Source: Paracoccus zeaxanthinifaciens ATCC 21588 (GTDB lineage Bacteria; Pseudomonadota; Alphaproteobacteria; Rhodobacterales; Rhodobacteraceae). Taken from it: a stretch of DNA of 64,000 nt. The stretch is taken from the NCBI RefSeq assembly GCF_000420145.1, contig NZ_ATUJ01000008.1, positions 62,001 to 126,000 on the forward strand, given 5' to 3'. The position numbers were made by a program, and so were the translations under genes. Below, piece after piece: positions 53,124 through 62,237 of the stretch. The notes below the pieces were generated by a model. The model was not told where the DNA came from. It did not search any database and saw only the letters and a program-made list of their open reading frames with translations. Position 1 is the stretch's first letter, and the number at the start of each line of letters is the position of its first letter.

Positions 53124-56100
53124 GCCTTGGCCTTCGCCTTCTTGTTGCCTTCCTTGATCTTGGCCGCCAGATCGCGCGCGACGGCAAAGGCACCCTTGAT
53201 CCGGTCGCCGTCAGAGCCGAACTCGCGGCGCAGCACGATCTTGTTGTCGACGACCTTGGCCGTGCCGCGCTCCTCGGACAGGAATTCGACCAGACCTGCG
53301 GGGTTGGGGAACTTGTCCATGTGGAACTGGACGGTGATGCCCTTCGGCCCCGCATCCAGCTTGGAGATGTTGGCACGCTTGGCCATCGCCTTGATGCGGA
53401 TGACCAGAAGCAGGGTGTTCACCTCTCGCGGCAGGGTGCCGAAGCGGTCGATCAGCTCGGCGGCAAAGCCCTCCAGCTCGACCTTGGTGGTCAGCTCGGA
53501 CAGGCGACGATAGAGCCCCAGCCGCACGTCCAGATCGGGGATATAGCTTTCGGGAATGGTGACCGGCACGCCCAGGTTCAGCTGGGGCGCCCATTCGTCC
53601 TCGGGGGTGCCCTCGATCTCGCCGGATTTCAGCTTGGCGATCGTCTCCTCCAGCATGGCCTGGTACAGCTCGAAGCCCACCTCCTTGATGTGGCCGGACT
53701 GCTCCTCGCCCAGAAGGTTCCCCGCGCCGCGCAGGTCCAGGTCCTGGCTGGCCAGATTGAACCCCGCCCCCAGCCCGTCGATGGACCCCAGGAACTTCAG
53801 CCGCCGCATGGCCTGCGGCGTCAAGGGCTGGCGCGGCTTGGTCGTCAGATAGCAGTAGGCACGCGCCTTGGACCGACCCACGCGGCCCCGGATCTGGTAC
53901 AGCTGCGACAGGCCGAACATGTCCGCCCGCCAGACGATCATCGTGTTCGCGGTCGGGATGTCCAGGCCGGATTCCACGATGGTCGTGGCCAGCAGCACGT
54001 CGTGGCTGCCGTCATAGAAGGCGTTCATGCGCTGATCCAGATCGCCCGCCGCCAGCTGCCCATGCGCGGTGATGAAGCTGATCTCGGGGACGTTCTCGGT
54101 CAGCCAGGCCTCGACCTCGGCCAGGTCGGTCAGGCGGGGCACGACGAAGAAGCTCTGGCCGCCGCGATACTTCTCGCGCAGCAGGGCCTCGCGGATGGTG
54201 ACGCTGTCGAATTCGCTGACATAGGTGCGGATCGCAAGGCGGTCGACCGGCGGCGTGCCGATGACCGACAGGTCGCGCACGCCGGTCAGCGACAGCTGCA
54301 GCGTGCGCGGGATCGGCGTCGCGGTCAGGGTCAGGACGTGGATGTCGCTGCGCAGCTCCTTCAGGCGCTCCTTGTGGGCCACGCCGAAATGCTGTTCCTC
54401 GTCGATGATCAGCAGCCCGAGGTTCTTGAAGCGCACGCCCTTGGCCAGCACGGCATGGGTGCCCACCACGATATCGACCGAGCCGTCGGCCAGCCCGTCG
54501 CGTGTCTGGTTCGCATCCTTCGTGGTGACGAAGCGCGACAGCGGGCGCACGTTGATGGCCGTGTTGCGGAAGCGTTCGGCGAAGGTCTTGAAGTGCTGAC
54601 GGGCCAGCAGAGTGGTCGGCGCGACCACGGCCACCTGCATCCCCTGGCTGGCCGCGATGAAGGCCGCGCGCATCGCGACCTCGGTCTTGCCGAAGCCCAC
54701 ATCGCCCACGACAAGGCGGTCCATCGGGCGACCGGCGGCCAGATCCTCGGTAACGTCCTCGATCGCGGCCATCTGGTCGTCGGTTTCCGAATAGGGGAAA
54801 CGGGCCGCGAATTGCTGCCACTCGTGATCCTCGGGCTCCAACACGGGTGCGGGGCGCAGCAGGCGTTCGGCGGCAACGCGCATCAGCTTGTCCGCGATCA
54901 GCTTGATGCGTTCCTTCAGCCGCGCCTTGCGGGCCTGCCACGCACCGCCGCCCAGCTTGTCCAGCAACCCTTCCTCGTGGCCATAGCGGGTCAGCAGTTC
55001 GATATTCTCGACCGGCAGGAACAGGCGGTCGCCGCCCGCATATTCCAGCGCGACGCAGTCATGCGGCACGCCCGCGGCGGTGATCGTCTCCAGCCCGTTA
55101 TAGCGCCCGATCCCGTGTTCGACATGGACGACCAGGTCGCCCGGCGTCAGGCTGGTGGTGTCCTGCAGGAAATTCTCGGCCCGGCGGCGCTTCTTGGCAC
55201 CCCGGATCAGCCGGTCGCCCAGCACGTCCTGCTCCGAGATGACGGCGATCCTGCCAAGCGCCTGCCCGTCGGCGACGAAGCCTTCGTCCAGGGGCCAGAC
55301 GGCAAGGCCGATCGAGCCGGCTTTCTCGGGCAAGGCGCGGATGTCGGCGATCTGCGTCGTTCCGCCCAAGCCTTCGTCTGCCAGCAGCCCCGACAGGCGT
55401 TCCCGCGCCCCGTCCGAGAAGCTGGCGATGACGATGCGATGATCGCGCGCAAGATGGCGGACGTGATCGGCCAGCGCGCCGAACAGGTTCAACTGTTCGG
55501 CCTGACGCTCGGGCGCGAAGTTGCGCCCCGGTCGCCCGCCCGCATCCAGCACCCCCGGCCCCGGCGGCTGGTTCAGCACCGACAGGCGCAGCAGGCGATG
55601 CGCCGACAGCCAGCGCTGCCATTCATCCTCGGGGGGGAACATCAGGTCGGGCGGCACGGGCTTGTAGACGGTGTCGCTGCGGCCCTTGGCGGTCATCGCC
55701 GCACGGCGGGCATCGAACTGTTCGCGGATCGTCTCGCGCCGCGCCTCGGCCACCTGCGCGATGTGATCGTCCAGCACCACGGACGCGCCGGGGGCATAGT
55801 CGAACACGCTCTCCATCCGGTCGTGGAACCAGGGCAGCCAGTGCTCGGCGCCCGATACCTTGCGGCCCGCGCTGACGCTTTCGTACAGCGGGTCGTTGGT
55901 ACCGCCGCCGTATTCGCTGCGATAGTTCGTGCGGAAACGGGTGATCGAGGGTTCGTCCAGGATCACCTCGGACATGGGGGCCAGCTCGACCCGGTCCAGC
56001 TTCTCGGTGGTGCGCTGGCTGACGGGATCGAAGCGGCGCGCGCCGTCCAGGACGTCGCCGAACAGGTCCAGCCGCACCGGCCCCTGATCGCCCGGCGGGA

Positions 56101-56599
56101 AGATGTCGATGATGCCGCCGCGGATGGCATAGTCGCCCGGTTCGGTCACGGTGGGCGACTGGACGAAGCCCATGCGGACGAAGAACTCGCGCAGCGCGCC
56201 TTCGTCGATGCGGCTGCCGACGCGGGCGCTGAAGGCAGTCTGGGACACGACATCGCGGGCGGGGACGCGCTGCATGACGGCGGCCAGCGTCGTCAGCAGG
56301 ATGAACGGGCCCTTGATCGCGCCCTGCGACAGCGCGGCCAGCAGCCCCATCCGTGCGGCCTGGATTTCCGGCGCGGGCGAGACGCGGTCATAGGGCGTCG
56401 TGTCCCAGGCCGGGAATTCCAGCACCGGCACCTGCGGCGCAAGAAACGCCAGCGCGGCGCGCATCGCGGCCATGCGCCGGTCGTCGCGGGCGACATGGAT
56501 GACGGGCGCGCCGCCGTTTTCGGGGCGCGCGACCTCGCGCGCGATCAGGGCGGCGTCATAGCCCTCGGGCGCGCCGGAGAGGGTCAGGATCTGCGTCAT
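53120..56599 (-). CDS. mfd: Transcription-repair coupling factor
   Basis: A 1159-residue SF2 translocase that removes stalled RNA polymerase and recruits UvrA. The UvrB-like region occupies the first third. The RNA polymerase interaction domain reads VHVEHGIGRYNGLETI near residue 500. The helicase has Walker A GDVGFGKTEVAMRAAF near 640 and a DEEQHFGVAHKERLK box, then the translocation motif GRVGRSKARAYCYL and the carboxy TRCF domain. An ATG-started frame from 56830 would run into the neighbouring gene; 56599 fits the family. Confidence 0.96.
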   Translation of the reverse strand: MTQILTLSGAPEGYDAALIAREVARPENGGAPVIHVARDDRRMAAMRAALAFLAPQVPVLEFPAWDTTPYDRVSPAPEIQAARMGLLAALSQGAIKGPFILLTTLAAVMQRVPARDVVSQTAFSARVGSRIDEGALREFFVRMGFVQSPTVTEPGDYAIRGGIIDIFPPGDQGPVRLDLFGDVLDGARRFDPVSQRTTEKLDRVELAPMSEVILDEPSITRFRTNYRSEYGGGTNDPLYESVSAGRKVSGAEHWLPWFHDRMESVFDYAPGASVVLDDHIAQVAEARRETIREQFDARRAAMTAKGRSDTVYKPVPPDLMFPPEDEWQRWLSAHRLLRLSVLNQPPGPGVLDAGGRPGRNFAPERQAEQLNLFGALADHVRHLARDHRIVIASFSDGARERLSGLLADEGLGGTTQIADIRALPEKAGSIGLAVWPLDEGFVADGQALGRIAVISEQDVLGDRLIRGAKKRRRAENFLQDTTSLTPGDLVVHVEHGIGRYNGLETITAAGVPHDCVALEYAGGDRLFLPVENIELLTRYGHEEGLLDKLGGGAWQARKARLKERIKLIADKLMRVAAERLLRPAPVLEPEDHEWQQFAARFPYSETDDQMAAIEDVTEDLAAGRPMDRLVVGDVGFGKTEVAMRAAFIAASQGMQVAVVAPTTLLARQHFKTFAERFRNTAINVRPLSRFVTTKDANQTRDGLADGSVDIVVGTHAVLAKGVRFKNLGLLIIDEEQHFGVAHKERLKELRSDIHVLTLTATPIPRTLQLSLTGVRDLSVIGTPPVDRLAIRTYVSEFDSVTIREALLREKYRGGQSFFVVPRLTDLAEVEAWLTENVPEISFITAHGQLAAGDLDQRMNAFYDGSHDVLLATTIVESGLDIPTANTMIVWRADMFGLSQLYQIRGRVGRSKARAYCYLTTKPRQPLTPQAMRRLKFLGSIDGLGAGFNLASQDLDLRGAGNLLGEEQSGHIKEVGFELYQAMLEETIAKLKSGEIEGTPEDEWAPQLNLGVPVTIPESYIPDLDVRLGLYRRLSELTTKVELEGFAAELIDRFGTLPREVNTLLLVIRIKAMAKRANISKLDAGPKGITVQFHMDKFPNPAGLVEFLSEERGTAKVVDNKIVLRREFGSDGDRIKGAFAVARDLAAKIKEGNKKAKAKA

Positions 56600-56639
56600 A
56601 GGGGCTGACCTAAGCCGCCACGGTTCAAAGTCAAGCGCA

Positions 56640-57212
56640 TCAGAACCCCATCGGGTGAAGGGCGATCCACAGCATCCCCCAGACCATCGTGACCAGCAGC
56701 GACACCAGCGACAGGGCGATGACCCCGATGCGGTGATGTGCCATCGAACGGGCGACCTGCCCCACCGTGTCGGCAAGGCCCGCGCGCCCTTCCTGCGCCG
56801 CGACCAGCATCGGCGCCAGCTTGCGCGCAAGGCGCACGCGCATCCAGAACAGCAGCCAGAAGGGCAGCGCCAGCAGGAAGGCCGCCTGCGCCAGCTCCAG
56901 CCCGAAATTGAAGCCCAGCACGAAGCCCGAGGACAGAAGGAAGCTGGTGACCCCCAGGAAGATCGCGCCTTCGCGCGGGCCCAGACGCCAGCGCGGCAGC
57001 GTCAGCGACAGCCAGTCCAGCAGGGTCAGCGCCTCGGGGGTGTCGGCCTGGCCTGCCGAATGGGCGGCGCGGGCGCGTGCGACGATCTCGACCGGGACGC
57101 CAAGGACCGTGCGGCCCGTCACGGACCACGCGCCGATCTGCAGGATCCAGAACCAGACGGTCGAGAAGGACCGGCTGTCCAGCAGGCCGATCAGGCTGTC
57201 GAAGGGCGGCAA
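56640..57212 (-). CDS. Membrane protein next to mfd (annotated in relatives as a SufBCD-associated component)
   Basis: A 190-residue inner-membrane protein with three to four hydrophobic helices (FSTVWFWILQIGAW, GAIFLGVTSFLLSSGFVLGF, LAQAAFLLALPFWLLFWM, IGVIALSLVSLLVTMVWGML). It resembles a small family found beside mfd in Rhodobacteraceae, often labelled component of SufBCD complex; nothing in the sequence supports an Fe-S function, and no suf genes are near. It lies 41 bases upstream of mfd on the same strand. Confidence 0.75.
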   Translation of the reverse strand: MPPFDSLIGLLDSRSFSTVWFWILQIGAWSVTGRTVLGVPVEIVARARAAHSAGQADTPEALTLLDWLSLTLPRWRLGPREGAIFLGVTSFLLSSGFVLGFNFGLELAQAAFLLALPFWLLFWMRVRLARKLAPMLVAAQEGRAGLADTVGQVARSMAHHRIGVIALSLVSLLVTMVWGMLWIALHPMGF

Positions 57213-57333
57213 TTCGGGCTTCCTTGTCCTTGGGTGCGGCTGACCTTAGAACGGGTTGCGGACAAGGGAAAGCGGGCACCGGGAAGCCGGGCCGCGACGA
57301 CCTGTCCCACAATGTCACCTGCCCGGAGGCCCC

Positions 57334-58329
57334 ATGGCCAGCCCCATCATCGCGCCCTTCCCCGCCACCCGCCTGCGCCGCCTGCGCCGCAACGCGAACA
57401 TCCGCGCCATGGTCTCGGAAACGCAGCTGACGCCCGCGAACCTGATCTGGCCCATCTTCGTGACCGAGGTCGCCGGCGCCGAGGGCGAGATCGCGTCCAT
57501 GCCGGGCGTGGACCGCCTGACGCTGGACGGGGTGCGCCGCGCCGCCGAACGCGCCGCGCGGCTGGGCATCCCCGCGATCTGCATCTTTCCCCACAGCGAC
57601 GAGGCCCTGCGCACCGATGGCTGCGAACGCGCATGGGACCCCGACAATATCGGCAACCTCGCCATCCGCGCCGTCAAGGAAGAGGTGCCAGACCTGGTCG
57701 TGATGACCGACATCGCGCTGGATCCCTATAACGCGAACGGCCATGACGGGCTGGTCGTCGGCAACGAGATCCTGAACGACGAGACCGTCGAGGCGCTGGT
57801 CCGCATGGCGCTGGTACAGGCCGAATGCGGGGCCGACATCCTGGGGCCGTCGGACATGATGGACGGGCGCATCGGCGCCCTGCGCGGCGCGCTGGAGGCC
57901 GCGGGCCACAAGCACGTTTCGATCCTGTCCTATGCCGCGAAATTCGCCAGCGCCTTCTATGGCCCGTTCCGCGACGCGGTGGGCGCATCCGGTCGGCTGG
58001 TCGGCGACAAGAAGACCTATCAGATCAACCCCGCCAATCGCGGCGAGGCCATCCGCTGCGTCGCCCGCGACCTGTCCGAGGGGGCGGACATGGTCATGGT
58101 CAAGCCGGGCATGCCCTATCTGGACATCTGCCGCGCCGTGAAGGACGAGTTCGGCGCACCCACCTTCGCCTACCAGGTCAGCGGCGAATACGCGATGCTG
58201 GAACAGGCGATCCGCAACGGCTGGCTGTCGCGCGACGCGATGGTCGAAAGCCTGCTGGCCTTCCGCCGCGCGGGATGCGACGGGGTTCTCAGCTACTTCG
58301 CGCCGACGGTCGCCGAAATGCTGGCCTAA
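57334..58329 (+). CDS. hemB: Porphobilinogen synthase (metal-site variant)
   Basis: A 331-residue enzyme joining two 5-aminolevulinates in haem and bacteriochlorophyll synthesis. Schiff-base lysines lie in YAAKFAS near residue 203 and MVMVKPGMPYLD near 256. The zinc cysteine triad of the E. coli enzyme is replaced by DIALDPYNANGHDG, so catalytic zinc cannot bind, as known for Rhodobacter-type enzymes. GGAGG precedes the ATG at 57334. Confidence 0.95.
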   Translation: MASPIIAPFPATRLRRLRRNANIRAMVSETQLTPANLIWPIFVTEVAGAEGEIASMPGVDRLTLDGVRRAAERAARLGIPAICIFPHSDEALRTDGCERAWDPDNIGNLAIRAVKEEVPDLVVMTDIALDPYNANGHDGLVVGNEILNDETVEALVRMALVQAECGADILGPSDMMDGRIGALRGALEAAGHKHVSILSYAAKFASAFYGPFRDAVGASGRLVGDKKTYQINPANRGEAIRCVARDLSEGADMVMVKPGMPYLDICRAVKDEFGAPTFAYQVSGEYAMLEQAIRNGWLSRDAMVESLLAFRRAGCDGVLSYFAPTVAEMLA

Positions 58330-58401
58330 GGCGGGCCGCTGGCCTAATCTTCGCGCGGAACCGGGACGCAGATCCCGACAGGGAACCGGAAGGGACGACA
58401 G

Positions 58402-59022
58402 ATGACCACGAAACCGAGCATTTCGCGCCGCAGCCTTCTTGCGACCGGCGGGGCCGCGCTGCTGGCCGCAGGCTGCACCAACGCCGTGGGCACCGACGGC
58501 TCGGCCCGGCTGGACGCGCGGGTGGACCAGACGCAGGCCTACCTGCTGCAAAGCTATCCCGCCGCGGCACCGCTGGTGCAGAACGCCAAGGGTGTCCTGT
58601 ACATGCCGCTGATGACCGAGGCCGCGCTCGGGGTCGGCGGGGCCTATGGCCAAGGCGCGCTGCGGATCAACGGGCAGACGGTCGACTACTATTCCGCGAC
58701 GCGGGCGACGGTGGGCCTTCAGGCCGGGGCGCAGCAATATGCGCATGCGCTGATCTTCCAGACCGACCAGGCGCTGGCATCCTTCCGCGCGGCACCGGGC
58801 TGGGTCGCGGGTGCGGGCGCCTATTACGCGGTGCCGGCGGGCGGCATGGCGGTGGGCGCCGACAGCCTCAGCGCGCAATTCCCGGTGGTCGCGATGATCT
58901 TCGGCCAGTCCGGCCTGATGGCAGGCGCCGCGATCGAGGGGACGAAGTACAACCGCGTCATCCCCTCGACCCTGTCCAATATCGGCTTCGGCACCCGCGC
59001 CGTCCCCGGCCAGCCGGGCTGA
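58402..59022 (+). CDS. SYLF-domain lipoprotein with Tat-like signal
   Basis: A 206-residue exported protein. The amino end ISRRSLLATGGAALLAAGC combines a twin-arginine-like motif with a lipobox ending at Cys25, so it is probably a Tat-exported lipoprotein. The rest matches the SYLF/YSC84 lipid-binding domain (NAKGVLYMPLMTEAALGVGG, GLMAGAAIEGTKYNRV). Similar proteins bind phospholipid at membranes; the physiological role is unclear. It is 72 bases downstream of hemB. Confidence 0.83.
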   Translation: MTTKPSISRRSLLATGGAALLAAGCTNAVGTDGSARLDARVDQTQAYLLQSYPAAAPLVQNAKGVLYMPLMTEAALGVGGAYGQGALRINGQTVDYYSATRATVGLQAGAQQYAHALIFQTDQALASFRAAPGWVAGAGAYYAVPAGGMAVGADSLSAQFPVVAMIFGQSGLMAGAAIEGTKYNRVIPSTLSNIGFGTRAVPGQPG

Positions 59023-59028
59023 GAACCC

Positions 59029-59682
59029 TCAGCGATTGTCCGTGGCCGTCAGGTGGCGCAGCCCATGCGTCACGTCGGCCCGGACGGCAAGGCGCAGCGC
59101 GGGCTCGTCGCCCGCACGCAGCGCCGCCAGGATCATGCGGTGATGGCGCGGCGGCTCGTTCCGCTTGACCCGCCCATAGAGCGCGCGCATCGTCGGGCCC
59201 AGCTGCAGCCACACCGTTTCCAGCATCGCCAGCATCGCCGGGGCCTGCGCGCGCAGGTACAGCATCCGGTGGAATTCCAGGTTGCAGCGGATATAGCCGA
59301 CGGCATCGTGCCGCTCGACCGCATCCGCGATCCGCGCGTTCATCCCCGCAAGCCGGTCGATCAGCGCGAAATGCGCGCGCGGCAGGGCGCGGGCGGCCAG
59401 TTCCGGCTCGATCAGGGCGCGCAGGGCGGCCAGTTCCTCGATCCGTTCGTCCGACAGTTCGGGCGTCGCCACGCGGCCCGAGGACGACAGCGTCAGCGCA
59501 CCTTCCGCGACAAGGCGGCGCACCGCCTCGCGGGCGGGGGTCATCGACAGGTGATAATCGCGCGCGATGCCGCGCAGGGTCAGCGCCTTGCCGGGCGGCA
59601 GTTCGCCCAGCATGATGCGGCTGCGAAGCGTGCGGTAAAGCCGCTCATGCGCGGCGGGATCGGTAGAGCGTGCGGCGTTCAT
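59029..59682 (-). CDS. GntR family transcriptional regulator (FCD type)
   Basis: A 217-residue repressor/activator. The winged helix spans LYRTLRSRIMLGELPPGKAL to GALTLSSSGRVATPELS, with recognition helix MTPAREAVRRLVAEG. The FCD effector domain follows, with histidine metal ligands in CNLEFHRMLY and PRHHRMILAAL. Its effector is probably a small organic acid. No obvious target gene is adjacent. Confidence 0.9.
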   Translation of the reverse strand: MNAARSTDPAAHERLYRTLRSRIMLGELPPGKALTLRGIARDYHLSMTPAREAVRRLVAEGALTLSSSGRVATPELSDERIEELAALRALIEPELAARALPRAHFALIDRLAGMNARIADAVERHDAVGYIRCNLEFHRMLYLRAQAPAMLAMLETVWLQLGPTMRALYGRVKRNEPPRHHRMILAALRAGDEPALRLAVRADVTHGLRHLTATDNR

Positions 59683-59713
59683 CCGGCGTTTGTGATCACG
59701 AACCGGCGCGCAG

Positions 59714-60409
59714 TCAATCGCGGAAACGCCACAGCATCAGGTCACCCCCGTGCTGGCGCAGCCATGCGCGGTGCTTGGCGTAATCCGGCATCAGCGCGGC
59801 CACCGTCGCCCAGAACCGCGGTGAATGGTCCATGTGGCGCAGATGCGCGACCTCGTGCGCGGCGACATAGTCGAGAACCGCAGGCGGGGCCATGATCAGC
59901 CGCCAGGAATACATCAGCCGACCCTGCTGCGTGCAGCTGCCCCATCGCGATTTCGTGTCCCGCAGCGCGATCGAGGAATAATCGCGTCCGATCGCGGCCG
60001 AATGCCGGTCGGACGCCGCGCGCAGGCGGATCAACGACTGCTGCTTCAGGAACCCCTGCACCGCCGCGCCGGGCGCACGGCCCGGCGGCACCATCAGCAG
60101 GTCGCCCTCGATCCGGGGGGCGCGGCAGGCATCTGGGGTGACGGTCAGCGCCCTGCCCTCGACCGGGATGCGGGCGCCATGGGCCACAAGCTGCGGCACG
60201 GGCAGGCGCGCCGAGGCCCCTTCCAGCCAGCCGCTGCGCGATTCCGCGAAGGCCAGCCCCTCGGCCACCGGCACATGCGTCGGCAGGGTCAGCACCGGCA
60301 CCGACCCGTCGCGCGGCACGCGCAGGATCATGCGCCGCGCCCGCCCCGAGCGTCGCAGCGCAACAACTCGGCCGTCCTTCAGCACGATCTGCCGATCTTC
60401 GCTTGCCAT
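59714..60409 (-). CDS. YgjP-type (M48/DUF45) metallopeptidase-like protein
   Basis: A 231-residue cytoplasmic protein. The zinc motif HEVAHLRHMDHSPRFW is near residues 185-200 and DTKSRWGSCTQQGRLMYSWR precedes it, both hallmarks of the YgjP/DUF45 family. The amino half is a beta-rich domain. The ATG at 60409 is chosen; an earlier frame would be antisense to the neighbouring TIGR02300 gene. It lies 31 bases upstream of the GntR gene on the same strand and may be cotranscribed with it. Confidence 0.85.
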   Translation of the reverse strand: MASEDRQIVLKDGRVVALRRSGRARRMILRVPRDGSVPVLTLPTHVPVAEGLAFAESRSGWLEGASARLPVPQLVAHGARIPVEGRALTVTPDACRAPRIEGDLLMVPPGRAPGAAVQGFLKQQSLIRLRAASDRHSAAIGRDYSSIALRDTKSRWGSCTQQGRLMYSWRLIMAPPAVLDYVAAHEVAHLRHMDHSPRFWATVAALMPDYAKHRAWLRQHGGDLMLWRFRD

Positions 60410-60505
60410 GCGTGTTCCGGGCTGCCAGATAAAGCCTTTGACACCCCCGGGCCGCTGTGGCAGGGGGTCGCCCGATTTCACTAATCGCGGCCGAAGGAGA
60501 TTACC

Positions 60506-60826
60506 ATGCCCAAAGAGGAATGGGGCACGAAACGCCTGTGCCCGCATTGCGCGACCCGCTTCTACGACCTGAACAACGATCCGCTGACCTGCCCGGCCTG
60601 CGGCAACCAGTTCTCGTTGGACAGCCTGACGGATGGTCGCGGCAAGTCGATCACGACCGAGAAGACCTCGAACCGCAGCCGGAACTCGGACGATCTGGTC
60701 GATGACGAGGATGACGTGAACAACGACAGCAACGATCTGGACGACGATCTGCTGGACGATGACGACGACAACGACGACGTCTCGCTGGACGACATCGCGG
60801 ATGTCGCCGACGACGACGAAGACTGA
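60506..60826 (+). CDS. TIGR02300 family protein with acidic tail
   Basis: A 106-residue protein of a small alphaproteobacterial family. A zinc ribbon is visible (Cys12, Cys15, Cys29, Cys32 in LCPHCATRFYDLNND and CPACGN). Residues 60-106 are almost wholly Asp/Asn/Leu (VDDEDDVNNDSNDLDDDLLD), giving an extremely acidic tail. GAAGGAG lies upstream of the ATG. It probably binds a basic partner, such as RNA-binding protein or polymerase; the function is unknown. Confidence 0.85.
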   Translation: MPKEEWGTKRLCPHCATRFYDLNNDPLTCPACGNQFSLDSLTDGRGKSITTEKTSNRSRNSDDLVDDEDDVNNDSNDLDDDLLDDDDDNDDVSLDDIADVADDDED

Positions 60827-60851
60827 TCTTCCAGACAGGAGCAGCCGGCCC

Positions 60852-61247
60852 ATGCCGTTCAAGTCCCTCTCGACCTATGCCCCGCAGATGCTGGGCGTCC
60901 TTCGGATCGTGTCCGCGCTGATCTTCTTCGCGCACGGCACCCAGAAGCTTCTGGGCTTTCCGGCAAGCGACATGAACCCGGCGGTGATGTCGCTGCCCTG
61001 GATCGCGGGCGTGATGGAGCTGGTCGGCGGCGCGATGCTGATCCTGGGCTTCATGACGCGTCCGACGGCATTCCTGCTGTCGGGCCTGATGGCCGCGGCA
61101 TACTGGATGGCGCATGCCCCCCGCAGCCCCTTCCCGGCGCTGAACGGTGGCGATGCAGCGATCCTCTACTGCTTCGTCTTCCTCTACCTGGTCTTCGCGG
61201 GCCCCGGCGCCTTCAGCATCGACCGCGCCACGGGCCGGGAAGACTGA
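60852..61247 (+). CDS. DoxX family membrane protein
   Basis: A 131-residue protein with four helices. It begins MPFKSLSTYAPQMLGVLRIV, followed by FFAHGTQKLLGFP, the DoxX hallmark, and GVMELVGGAMLILGFMTRPT. DoxX proteins are linked to quinone or thiol redox at the inner membrane. It lies 25 bases after the TIGR02300 gene and ends at a strong terminator. Confidence 0.88.
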   Translation: MPFKSLSTYAPQMLGVLRIVSALIFFAHGTQKLLGFPASDMNPAVMSLPWIAGVMELVGGAMLILGFMTRPTAFLLSGLMAAAYWMAHAPRSPFPALNGGDAAILYCFVFLYLVFAGPGAFSIDRATGRED

Positions 61248-61271
61248 GCAGGACTTCAGATCGGATCTAGG

Positions 61272-61299
61272 AAACGGGGCTTCGGCCCCGTTTTTCTTT
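61272..61299 (+). terminator. Intrinsic terminator after doxX
   Basis: AAACGGGGC-TTCG-GCCCCGTTT hairpin followed by TTCTTTG; a UUCG-loop terminator. Confidence 0.9.
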
Positions 61300-61358
61300 G
61301 TCTTTTCGAGATCGTGGCCTTGGTCGCGAAAAAAATCGACCTTCGGTGAATTTTCTGC

Positions 61359-61387
61359 TTGCGGCCATCCGCGCACACCCCTATACG
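61359..61387 (+). promoter_or_regulatory. Promoter of the tRNA-Ala gene
   Basis: TTGCGG, 17 bases, TATACG, about 42 bases before the mature tRNA. Confidence 0.7.
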
Positions 61388-61428
61388 ACCCAAACGCAGC
61401 GGCGCCGAGGTGCTCTGCAAAGAACGGT

Positions 61429-61504
<76 letters not shown>

Positions 61505-61674
61505 GATCTTCTTGAAAAGCACCAGATATTTTTGCCTTTCTCGTCAGAGGATTTGACTCTGCCGCGCAGACGGGTGCTGTTTTCCTTACGAAAATCGATG
61601 CTGCTTTGATCCGCACCTTTTCGGCGTGTTGATCGCTTCGCAGCCCTCCCCTCTGTCAAAACCGAGAATGGCCC

Positions 61675-62237
61675 ATGAGCGACCATTTCTTCGTCGTGAC
61701 GGGCGGCCCCGGTGCGGGCAAGACCAGCCTGATCACCGAGCTCTCCCGCCGCGGCCTCCACACAACCCCCGAATCCGACCGCGCGATCATCCGCGAGGAG
61801 GTGGCCAGCGGCGGAGACGCCCTCCTTTGGGCACAGATCGCATCGCCTATGCCGAGCGGATGCTGGAACATGACCTGCGCGCCTGCAGCGCCGCACAGTC
61901 CCTCTCAGGCCCCGTGACCTTCGACCGCGGCATTCCTGACGTTCTGGGCTACCTCACCCTCTGCGGCCTCCCCGTGCCGCCCAGCATCGCCGCAGCGGCC
62001 AAGGCAGCCCGCTACAACGCCCGCGTCTTCCTGACACCCTGCTGGGATGAGATCTTCACACAGGATACCGAACGTAAGCAGAGCCGCGCCGAAGCCGAAG
62101 CGACCTGTGCCGTCATGCGCGAGACCTACACTGACCTCGGTTACGAGATCACGGAGCTGCCGCGCACCAACATCGCATCACGCGCCGACTTTGTCTGTGC
62201 GCAGCGGAGCAACAGTAAACGCAAGATGCCCTGGTAA
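61675..62237 (+). pseudogene. AAA family ATPase broken by a two-base insertion
   Basis: The first frame reads MSDHFFVVTGGPGAGKTSL (P-loop at residues 10-18) through EEVASGGDALLWA. After the GCA at 61831-61833, two extra bases (CA, 61834-61835) put the rest out of frame. From GAT at 61836 another frame continues DRIAYAERMLEHDLRACSAA, TFDRGIPDVLGYLTL (Walker B-like) and so on to the TAA at 62237. Removing the CA restores one protein of about 186 residues of the AAA_28 type. As written, translation would stop shortly after the shift at 61917. The repeat-like GCACA suggests replication slippage, or a sequence error. Confidence 0.8.

Noticed and set aside
52862..56608. A 1248-codon open frame on the plus strand
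   Set aside because: It lies antisense to mfd and pabB in very GC-rich DNA. Its translation is low-complexity Arg/Gln/His/Ala with no domain, the usual shadow of a well-biased gene.
60562..60795. Serine-rich ORF on the minus strand
   Set aside because: It is merely the complement of the Asp-rich GAT/GAC repeat in the TIGR02300 gene.
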